Assembly: GCA_035328465.1 (NCBI GenBank) | Contig: DAOLIQ010000141.1 | Span: 1-5,216 of the forward strand | Source of the DNA: JADJEI01 sp035328465 | GTDB lineage: Bacteria > Bacteroidota > Ignavibacteria > Ignavibacteriales > Ignavibacteriaceae | Reading direction: 5' to 3' | Length of the DNA stretch: 5,216 bases | Shown: positions 1 through 5,216 of the stretch, in pieces | Layout: each line of letters opens with the position of its first letter | How positions within the stretch are numbered: position 1 is the first letter of the stretch | Program-made: the position numbers and the translations under genes | Notes under the pieces: generated by a model | Databases searched by the model: none | Told to the model about the DNA's origin: nothing | The model's input: only the letters and a program-made list of their open reading frames with translations

Positions 1-29
1 ATTTAATGAATTATTGTAAATTTAATTTT

Positions 30-44
30 AGTATTACGAATACT
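30..44. repeat. small dyad upstream of the O-antigen ligase-like gene
   Basis: AGTATT-ACG-AATACT is a perfect 6-bp inverted repeat around a 3-bp centre, in AT-rich leader DNA about 87 bp before the ATG at 131. It could be an operator or a weak hairpin. In DNA this AT-rich, a dyad of this size may also arise by chance. I see no convincing promoter boxes around it. Confidence 0.25.
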
Positions 45-130
45 TACTTCATATACACGATAAATTATGATCCTTGTTTCCCCGGAAATTAAAAATTCAT
101 CGAATAAATTTACTTAAATTTGTCGAAGCA

Positions 131-1363
131 ATGACTAAGCTTATTATGAATATTCAAAATTATTTTACCAAAACAAAATCTCTTCTCTTAGAAATACTTC
201 TATTAATGTCATTCGTCTGCTGCCTGATGTCAGGGACAATTTCAAATTACACTACTTCATCATTTCTTATTAAATCAGCAGCATTTCTTATTATTATTTT
301 GTTGATTGCACTTAAGGAAAGATCACTAAAGGAACGGCTCTTGAATCGGACTTCAGATTTTGATTTTGCTAAGGCAATTAAGATTGTTTCTTTACTTATT
401 GTACTTCCGTCTTTGACCTTATTTTACTCAGCAAATCCGCAATTTGGATTTCTGAAAATTCTCAACCTTATTTTAAGCGCACTCTTTCCGGCTTTGATTT
501 TATTTTATTTACAGATTGATTGGAATGCTGACCGGTTGAAACTTCTTGTGATGCTGGTATTACTTACAGCACTTATTTCAGCCGCTGTTATTCTTATTGA
601 AAAACCATTTTATTATGATCAGGTTTATGATCTTATGACTTTCCATTGGAGCCATGTTTTCTTCGGCAGATTTTTAGGTCTTGCCTTTCTTGCTTCATTA
701 ATATTTACAATTAATCAAAATCAAATCAGAGCGAAGGTGTTATTATTGATTGTTACACTTTTTATCGCTTTCGGGTTAATAATTACCGGACTTCGGTCGG
801 CAATTAGCGGAGTTGTTGTTTCCTCACTTTTTCTTATAGCTGCAGGACTGATTAAAAGAAAAATCAGTTCTCAAACAATCATGCTTGTGACGTCAGTTTT
901 GTTTGCAGGAGTGATTCTGTTTTTTATTGCCGGCGCATGGCAAGGGAATATTAGAACAAGAATTGATAATTTGGTTGAAACATTTCAACTTAAAGATTCC
1001 GAAGATGAAGCAATCGAATCAAGAATCGAAGGTTACAAAGTCGGTGTTCAAATGATTTCCGATTCGCCATTAATAGGGAGGGGTTTCGGGGGTTTTAAAA
1101 GTATCTATAAAGGAAACAAGATCGGCTATATTATTAACTATCCCCATAATATTTTTATTGAAGCATTTGCAGAGATGGGTGCGGCTGGACTGCTATTAAT
1201 CATTTTTTTAATTATAGTCATATTAAAAAAGTCTTTTGATATCTCTTATCAGTTATTTGCCGTAATCATCTTCTCACTCTGGCTGGCTCAGTTTTCTAAA
1301 GATATACCAAGTCAAACAACTTTGTGGGTCGGGCTGGCGTTTGTGTTTAAGAAGAAGCAATAA
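131..1363 (+). CDS. O-antigen ligase / polymerase family membrane protein (Wzy_C/WaaL-like)
   Basis: Predicted inner-membrane protein that polymerises or ligates lipid-linked glycan at the periplasmic face. Residues are counted from the TTG at 74. About 11-12 hydrophobic helices are visible (roughly 37-54, 64-80, 101-118, 127-147, 155-175, 197-213, 219-237, 243-262, 267-287, 370-385, 390-405). They are interrupted by one long hydrophilic loop at about 288-368, the usual place of the Wzy_C periplasmic loop. Family landmarks are TGLRSA at 238-243 (counterpart of the common TGSRGA), RIEGYKVG at 317-324, DSPLIGRGFGGF at 330-341, and YPHN at 356-359 followed by EAFAEMGAAGLL. The C-terminal FSKDIPSQTTLW resembles the family's SGDI...LW segment. 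Length is normal for the family. I prefer the ATG at 131 (ATG 146 is also possible): the TTG at 74 adds a basic, non-membrane stretch and has no ribosome site. Stop codons are tandem (TAATAA). Ligase and polymerase cannot be told apart here. The gene converges on a sugar transferase, which fits a surface-glycan locus. Confidence 0.82.
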   Translation: MTKLIMNIQNYFTKTKSLLLEILLLMSFVCCLMSGTISNYTTSSFLIKSAAFLIIILLIALKERSLKERLLNRTSDFDFAKAIKIVSLLIVLPSLTLFYSANPQFGFLKILNLILSALFPALILFYLQIDWNADRLKLLVMLVLLTALISAAVILIEKPFYYDQVYDLMTFHWSHVFFGRFLGLAFLASLIFTINQNQIRAKVLLLIVTLFIAFGLIITGLRSAISGVVVSSLFLIAAGLIKRKISSQTIMLVTSVLFAGVILFFIAGAWQGNIRTRIDNLVETFQLKDSEDEAIESRIEGYKVGVQMISDSPLIGRGFGGFKSIYKGNKIGYIINYPHNIFIEAFAEMGAAGLLLIIFLIIVILKKSFDISYQLFAVIIFSLWLAQFSKDIPSQTTLWVGLAFVFKKKQ

Positions 1364-1371
1364 TAAAGGGC

Positions 1372-1473
1372 TTCTGAAAAATTCAATTTGTCATTCTCGT
1401 GCACAGGGGAATCCATTGATTATTTGATATATTTCCATCCGTTGGATGTTAATAGGAAATCTATTTTTCAGAA
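1372..1473. repeat. foldable intergenic element with 11-bp terminal inverted repeats
   Basis: TTCTGAAAAAT (1372-1382) and ATTTTTCAGAA (1463-1473) are exact reverse complements. They enclose two further hairpins. The first is ATTCTC/GGGAAT (1393-1398 with 1407-1412, one G-T pair), looping over GTGCACAG. The second is ATTTCC-ATCC/GGAT-GGAAAT (1431-1440 with 1444-1460, with a 7-nt bulge on one side). The whole could fold as a closing stem with two arms. The motif around 1390-1416 (GTCATTCTCG...GGGGAATCC) resembles widespread REP-like intergenic palindromes of the GTCATTCCCGC...GGGAATCC kind; that comparison is from memory. It lies between two convergent genes, so it is a repeat-element or MITE candidate, possibly also affecting 3' ends. 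There is no U-tract typical of an intrinsic terminator. Confidence 0.5.
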
Positions 1474-1493
1474 ATGTCAATAAAATTAGTTAA

Positions 1494-1586
1494 TTACCCG
1501 ATAACCGCCTTCTCTACAATAGACTTGACAAATCCTCTCTCTTCCAGCTTCCGATTATCCTCAATTGCTGTGCTTTGCTCTAAAAA
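1494..1586 (-). pseudogene. possible gene remnant: protein-like open frame without a start codon
   Basis: Directly after, and overlapping, the 3' end of the sugar transferase gene, the +1 frame is open from a TAG (1589-1587) to a TAA (1496-1494). It encodes a peptide containing IEDNRKLEERGFVKSIVEK, then AVIG and stop. The charged, amphipathic composition looks like genuine coding sequence, but the frame has no ATG, GTG or TTG. It could be the last exposed piece of a downstream gene lost by deletion, a small protein with an unusual ATT start, or chance. I do not recognise the protein. The TAA lies about 20 bp from the inverted-repeat element at 1372-1473, a plausible site of rearrangement. Confidence 0.25.
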
Positions 1587-3501
1587 CTATATTCTTAAAT
1601 GCCCTGAAGAAATAAATAACATCAGTCTTTAGCGGTGATTTATCATACATATCAAAATACTTACTTTCAGATTTTTCAATAGCCTCGATAGTCTCCGGCA
1701 TGTCTGAATAAAATGGAGGTATCAAGCCCGGTTTATACTGTAATCGGCGCTTCTGATGTTCGGGTGAATAGAGACTTAAATAGTGCCGGCTGATAGGGCG
1801 CACACCAAAAAGTTTTATATCACCTCTGATCAGATTGTATAACATCGGAAGTTCATCCACCCATACTTTTCTTAAAATGGAGCCTAACTTTGTTATTCGA
1901 AAATCATCTTTGAACTTACCGCCAATCTCAAGGTTATTAATTTCATAAATAAACTCCTGCAGATATTCGGAATAGGGGTGCATGGTTCTTATTTTGTAAA
2001 CAAAAATCTCCTTGCCGTCTTTTCCCTGCCGCCTGGTTTTAAAGATAAAACTGTAGGATGGATTTTTTTCCGCAATCGGTTCACGGAATTTTTTTACTGC
2101 AAAATAAATTAAGTTATCAATTTCTTTAAGACCGACAATTTCAAACCCGCAATAATACAATCTCCCGAATGCTTCAGTCAATGATAATGCTCTGTTCCTC
2201 CCTTTTGTAAAAGCAAAAAGTATTTTCCTTATAACAGGAATTTTAGGAATAATCCTGTACCAGATAAAATCAAAAAAATAAAACAAGTGTGCCGTAAGGA
2301 AGGGGTACTTCTTAATAAACCTCTGATACCTGTTCCGTATTGGTTCTAATGAACCGACATAAATTCCGCCGTCAACAAGTCTTTTGTTCAACCCGACGAG
2401 ATAAGAATTGATTAATCTAAAATCATTCATCTCACGCAGGTTGATAAATAGTTCAAGGTTCTGATCGGGTAGAGACAGAATATTAAACATATCTGCCGAT
2501 CTGATTACAATGCTGTTCCTGAGGTCAAAAGTTGCGAGGTCTAATTTTTTATCAATAAAAGAAAAAACAGAATCATAACCCCGCAGGTAATTATTTTTTA
2601 ATCTCATTATCAATTTATCATCTGATACTTGCTGGGGGTTAAGAGAATATTTCCCATTCGAGTGAATTCTTTTAGGCTGTTCGGTTTCTTTCATTTCAAA
2701 TGCAGTTAGAAAACGGTTTATCACACTGTCAACCTTTGGATTCATTTTATCTGCGAACAAATACAGTGTCAGAACCAGCGATAGAAGCGAGTAAAAAAAT
2801 ACTGACCATAAATACAATGCTCTGTATTCATTCGGAAACCTTAACAGAAAAACAATCGCTGATACTGCCGCAATTATTAAAATAAAATTTTTCACCTGCA
2901 CACTAATACAAGACCACACGTTGCGTTCTTCCACCAGCCTGAATTGGTGTGACGTAAATGAAGAAACAAACCAGCCAAGATAGATCGCAAGCGTCATCAA
3001 AAGATTATTCTCGTTTAAATTCTCTACTCCAAACTTGTAAAAATTAAATATTGCCAGTACAATTGTCAGTATTGAAAAATCGAGCAGTACAAAATTTGAA
3101 TTTATCCTTTTCCTCTTAGGTTTAACCTCGATCTGATTATTTAATGAACGGATAAATTCCAGCAAAACTTCTATCGTCAGTGCAGTCATAAAAGACGCGA
3201 CAAGTGTCACACGTGAGGTGCTTATCTGAGAAAAGACTGAAAGTATAATAGAGCTTAACCCGAAAGCGATGATGAATGAAATCCATACCTTATTAAGCCT
3301 GGAGTAAAAATTTCGTTTAGCCCGGTTTCTAAAAGAACCCGATGCTAATCCCCCTGCTGCCCAGGAAATTAAATACACAACCAGTACTATTGCTGCGTTA
3401 TTATCTAATAGGAAAACTCTGGTTCTTATGTAATGAATTAAGAGGAATGAGCCAATGTAAATAAAAAAACTGACCGTCATCCATTTGATGGATATGCTCA
3501 C
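1561..3501 (-). CDS. polyprenyl-phosphate sugar-1-phosphate transferase, long atypical form (exopolysaccharide initiation)
   Basis: Predicted to transfer a sugar phosphate from a nucleotide sugar to polyprenyl phosphate at the cytoplasmic face, starting glycan assembly. Residues 8-250 hold about eight membrane helices that look like two copies of a four-helix module. Residues about 300-472 form an alpha/beta region resembling the back half of a class I methyltransferase (INLREMNDFRLINSYL, RLVDGGIYVGSLEP, LYYCGFEIVGL), with no SAM-binding glycine motif. Residues about 480-646 are the bacterial sugar-transferase core: GKDGKEIFVYKIRTM (493-507), DDFRITKLG (532-540), the catalytic pair D549-E550 in VDELP, GDIKLFGVRP (560-569) and KPGL (590-593). 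Variations from the usual family are GVRP for GPRP, PGLIPPFY for PGITGLAQ, and no re-entrant helix just before the core. The GTG start (3501) is chosen because it keeps residues before the first helix; ATG 3480 is the alternative. The upstream bases AAAGAAAGAA are only weakly SD-like. The transferred sugar cannot be read from sequence. Confidence 0.85.
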   Translation of the reverse strand: MSISIKWMTVSFFIYIGSFLLIHYIRTRVFLLDNNAAIVLVVYLISWAAGGLASGSFRNRAKRNFYSRLNKVWISFIIAFGLSSIILSVFSQISTSRVTLVASFMTALTIEVLLEFIRSLNNQIEVKPKRKRINSNFVLLDFSILTIVLAIFNFYKFGVENLNENNLLMTLAIYLGWFVSSFTSHQFRLVEERNVWSCISVQVKNFILIIAAVSAIVFLLRFPNEYRALYLWSVFFYSLLSLVLTLYLFADKMNPKVDSVINRFLTAFEMKETEQPKRIHSNGKYSLNPQQVSDDKLIMRLKNNYLRGYDSVFSFIDKKLDLATFDLRNSIVIRSADMFNILSLPDQNLELFINLREMNDFRLINSYLVGLNKRLVDGGIYVGSLEPIRNRYQRFIKKYPFLTAHLFYFFDFIWYRIIPKIPVIRKILFAFTKGRNRALSLTEAFGRLYYCGFEIVGLKEIDNLIYFAVKKFREPIAEKNPSYSFIFKTRRQGKDGKEIFVYKIRTMHPYSEYLQEFIYEINNLEIGGKFKDDFRITKLGSILRKVWVDELPMLYNLIRGDIKLFGVRPISRHYLSLYSPEHQKRRLQYKPGLIPPFYSDMPETIEAIEKSESKYFDMYDKSPLKTDVIYFFRAFKNIVFRAKHSN

Positions 3502-3645
3502 CGGAAGTTCTTTCTTTAGCGCTATTTCTTGTTCGCTTATAATCTTTTAGCCCGATTTTGAGTAGTAAATATTTTTCCTTCCTTAATTTAATAAAAAAAA
3601 GAAAAGATATAAAATACCCGCGCTTCATTTTACCGGTGAAATAAA

Positions 3646-3724
3646 CGATCAGTTTAAGAGTATTCGATCAGACTAAAACAATTGGTACGCTGATGACACT
3701 GATTAAACTGATTCACACTGATCA
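3646..3724. repeat. phased CTGAT microrepeats and CGATCAG direct repeat
   Basis: On the + strand, CTGAT occurs at 3690, 3699, 3708 and 3718, that is at 9, 9 and 10 bp spacing. The units read roughly CGCTGATGA, CACTGATTAA, ACTGATTCA and CACTGATCA. Just before them CGATCAG occurs twice, at 3646-3652 and 3665-3671, a 19-bp step or about two units, carrying the same pentamer in the opposite orientation. Degenerate intergenic tracts of this CACTGATTAA kind occur in many environmental genomes; this is recollection, not a search. The tract lies 145-225 bp upstream of the sugar transferase start and 60-140 bp past the glutamate-synthase-like gene. Function is unknown. Confidence 0.55.
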
Positions 3725-3735
3725 ACTTAATTGTA

Positions 3736-3758
3736 GGGAGAATTCCTTTTTGAATCCC
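3736..3758 (-). terminator. weak hairpin after the glutamate-synthase-like gene
   Basis: GGGA...TCCC and TTC...GAA pair around a CTTTTT loop (AAAAAG on the minus strand), with a 3-nt bulge, 28 bp past the TGA of the upstream minus-strand gene. Position suits a transcript end, but the stem is only seven pairs and no U-tract follows on the minus strand, so an intrinsic terminator is doubtful. Confidence 0.2.
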
Positions 3759-3785
3759 GATCCGACAGTATGAAGACCTCCACCT

Positions 3786-5198
3786 TCAGGACAAATATTC
3801 ATTGATGGCTTTAGCTGCTTTTCTTCCTGCACCCATTGCAAGAATAACAGTTGCACCGCCTGTAACAATATCTCCCCCTGCAAACACACCTTTTTTGGAA
3901 GTTGTCATCGTCTCTTCATCCACAGAAATATTTCCGCGCTTATTGAATTGAATGTCCGGAGTTGTTTTTTGAATGATCGGGTTGGAACCATTACCTATTG
4001 CAATAACAGCCATATCAATATCGAGAGTAAATTCTGAATTGATTACCGGTACAGGTCTCCTCCTCCCCGAAGCATCAGGCTCTCCAAGCTCCATTTTCAT
4101 TAGCTCTACGCCTTTTAGCCAGCCATTTTCATCGCCAAAGAACCTGACAGGATTTGAAAGATAAAGAAATTCTATGCCTTCTTCTTTTGCGTGATGAATT
4201 TCTTCCTTTCGTGCGGGCATCTCAACATCCGATCTGCGATAAATTATGTAAGCGCTTTTTGCCCCCAGCCTTTTTGAAGTCCTTACCGCATCCATTGCTG
4301 TATTCCCCCCGCCGAACACTGCTACATTTTTATCCCTGACATTAAAAACAGGAGTATCATACTCCGGAAATTTATAAGCCTTCATCAAATTTACACGTGT
4401 AAGAAATTCATTTGCTGAATAAACTCCATTCAGATTTTCCCCTTCAATATTCATAAAGTAGGGGAGCCCTGCACCAACAGCAATGAATACAGCATCATAT
4501 CCATCCTGCATCAGCTCATCAATTGTATCAGTGAAGCCGATAACTGAATTTGTTCTAAATTCTACACCCAGGTTTTTCAATGCTTCTATTTCGGCTTTTA
4601 CAATTTCTTTCGGCAGTCTGAATTCCGGTATTCCATAAATTAAAACTCCGCCGGGTTCGTGCAGCGCTTCGAATACTGTTACATCGTGACCCATCTGAAT
4701 TAAATCACCTGCACAGCTAAGCCCTGCCGGACCACTGCCGATTATCGCCGCCTTCTTACCGCTTTTCGGTGCAGGAGAAGCAGTTCTTAATCCCGCATGT
4801 TCTCTCTCATAATCTGCAACAAACCTTTCGAGCCTGCCAATTCCAATAGGTTCACCTTTTTTACCAACAACACATTCTGCTTCGCACTGCTCTTCCTGCG
4901 GGCATACCCTGCCGCAAACAGCAGGCAGCATATTATCCTCTTTAATCTTTGCCGCCGCCCCGGAGTAATCTCCATCCGATACAAGTTTAATAAATTCATT
5001 AATCTTTACACCCACCGGGCAGCCACTAATACAGACGGGTTTGGGGCACTGCAGACATCTCTGTGCTTCTAATCTTGCAAGTTCCTCTGTAAAGCCCAGA
5101 TTAACTTCTTTGAAATTTGATGCTCGTTTTTTACTGTCCTGTTCCGGCATCGGCTGACGCGGAATCTTCATTCTGTCTTTTTTACTCAGTTCGTTCAT
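3786..5198 (-). CDS. NADPH-dependent glutamate synthase small-subunit-like / NfnB-like iron-sulfur flavoprotein
   Basis: Cytoplasmic electron-transfer flavoprotein of the GltD family, passing electrons between NAD(P)H, FAD and [4Fe-4S] clusters. The N-terminal cluster domain (about 35-135) has C48, C51, C56 and C60 in CLQCPKPVCISGC, and C95, C99, C105 and C109 in CGRVCPQEEQCEAEC. The FAD site has GSGPAG at 154-159 with E177 ending the second strand. The pyridine-nucleotide site has GGGNTAMD at 296-303 and YRR at 320-322, where arginines commonly favour NADP(H), then EMPARKEE. The C-terminal flavin motif is AGGDIVTGGATVILAMGAGRKAA (440-462). At 470 residues it matches GltD, the stand-alone 'homotetrameric' form, and NfnB (the large subunit of ferredoxin:NADP oxidoreductase). 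These cannot be separated without the neighbour. The ATG at 5198 puts the conserved PMPEQDSKKRASNFKEV at residues 16-32, as expected. The frame is open to the window edge, so extension is not excluded. A TGA in another frame overlaps the start as ATGA, suggesting an operon with an upstream gene. GC is visibly higher than in the two glycan genes. Confidence 0.9.
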   Translation of the reverse strand: MNELSKKDRMKIPRQPMPEQDSKKRASNFKEVNLGFTEELARLEAQRCLQCPKPVCISGCPVGVKINEFIKLVSDGDYSGAAAKIKEDNMLPAVCGRVCPQEEQCEAECVVGKKGEPIGIGRLERFVADYEREHAGLRTASPAPKSGKKAAIIGSGPAGLSCAGDLIQMGHDVTVFEALHEPGGVLIYGIPEFRLPKEIVKAEIEALKNLGVEFRTNSVIGFTDTIDELMQDGYDAVFIAVGAGLPYFMNIEGENLNGVYSANEFLTRVNLMKAYKFPEYDTPVFNVRDKNVAVFGGGNTAMDAVRTSKRLGAKSAYIIYRRSDVEMPARKEEIHHAKEEGIEFLYLSNPVRFFGDENGWLKGVELMKMELGEPDASGRRRPVPVINSEFTLDIDMAVIAIGNGSNPIIQKTTPDIQFNKRGNISVDEETMTTSKKGVFAGGDIVTGGATVILAMGAGRKAAKAINEYLS

Positions 5199-5216
5199 AG
5201 TGATTTGTGTTTCTTT
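5195..5216 (-). other. possible 3' end of an upstream operon gene, overlapping as ATGA
   Basis: On the minus strand one frame reads K-K-H-K-S-L and then TGA (5197-5195), sharing ATGA with the start of the glutamate-synthase-like gene at 5198. This is the classic layout of translationally coupled genes, but only six codons are visible. In NfnAB-type operons the gene here would be the FAD/[2Fe-2S] subunit NfnA. This is a context-based guess only. Confidence 0.25.

Larger units (their letters stand above)
3502..3785. other. intergenic region between sugar transferase and glutamate-synthase-like gene
   Basis: These 284 bp separate two genes on the minus strand and should hold the promoter of the sugar transferase, but no convincing promoter was found. 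The minus strand has a T-rich run (about 3585-3611) preceded by TATCTTTT, a near match to the Bacteroidetes -7 box TAnnTTTG but lacking the final G and a recognisable -33 TTTG. The sugar-transferase frame stays open for 14 codons beyond its GTG, up to a TAA, without a conventional start codon. The phased CTGAT repeats occupy the middle of the region. Confidence 0.5.

Noticed and set aside
6..92. Short plus-strand open frame beginning ATG at 6 (MNYCKFNF...)
   Set aside because: It has 28 codons, AT-driven composition and no ribosome site; it is most likely chance.
115..122. TAAATTTG, an exact match to the Bacteroidetes -7 promoter box TAnnTTTG
   Set aside because: It lies only 8 bp before the ATG at 131 and no TTTG -33 box is found at the right distance upstream. 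In AT-rich DNA the match is likely chance.
74..130. TTG start at 74 giving a 19-residue N-terminal extension of the ligase-like protein
   Set aside because: The extension (FPRKLKIHRINLLKFVEA) has no ribosome site and is not needed by the family; ATG 131 or 146 is more natural.
1484..1495. AATTA-GT-TAATT dyad after the remnant frame as a terminator
   Set aside because: The stem is purely A-T and five bases long, too weak for an intrinsic terminator.
2700..2885. Plus-strand open frame within the sugar transferase gene
   Set aside because: It lies fully antisense to a well-supported coding region; the peptide has no domain-like features.
3401..3628. Minus-strand 75-codon open frame overlapping the 5' end of the sugar transferase
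   Set aside because: Most of it overlaps coding sequence in another frame and its C-terminal half is not protein-like. Its first part is mentioned only in connection with the uncertain start.
3973..4339. Two plus-strand open frames (3973-4164 and 4154-4339) inside the flavoprotein gene
   Set aside because: They are antisense to intact motifs of the GltD-like protein and show no features of their own.
4787..5072. Open frames on both strands over the cysteine-rich 5' part of the flavoprotein gene
   Set aside because: They are shadows of the iron-sulfur domain coding sequence, whose frame is fixed by eight conserved cysteines.

Overview
The window is AT-rich bacterial chromosome. It holds three complete protein-coding genes and no rRNA, tRNA, CRISPR array or recognisable insertion sequence. 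The most likely source is a member of the Bacteroidetes/Chlorobi/Ignavibacteria (FCB) group. This rests on the unusual long sugar-transferase family in the middle of the window, which I recall from Bacteroidetes-type exopolysaccharide clusters, on the lack of strong Shine-Dalgarno sequences before the genes, and on the base composition. The assignment is inference from memory, not from a search.

Layout: positions 1-130 are AT-rich non-coding sequence with a small dyad at 30-44. From about 131 to 1363 (+) lies a polytopic membrane protein of the O-antigen ligase/polymerase (Wzy_C/WaaL-like) family. From 1364 to 1560 is a convergent intergenic region. It contains a roughly 100-bp foldable element bounded by an exact 11-bp inverted repeat, and a short, protein-like open frame with no start codon that may be a gene remnant. 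From 3501 to 1561 (-) lies a 646-residue sugar-1-phosphate transferase of atypical build: two tandem four-helix membrane modules, a methyltransferase-like domain without its cofactor-binding half, and a phosphoglycosyltransferase catalytic core. From 3502 to 3785 is intergenic sequence with CTGAT microrepeats phased at 9-10 bp. From 5198 to 3786 (-) lies a GltD/NfnB-type flavoprotein with two iron-sulfur clusters. It probably sits in an operon whose upstream gene ends just at the window edge.

Functionally, the first two genes belong together. The sugar transferase would load the first sugar phosphate onto a polyprenyl-phosphate carrier, and the Wzy/WaaL-like protein would polymerise or ligate the finished glycan on the outer face of the inner membrane. 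The third gene is central redox/nitrogen metabolism and looks unrelated. Its visibly higher GC suggests that the window straddles the boundary between a surface-polysaccharide locus and core genome. The most interesting content is the domain architecture of the sugar transferase.
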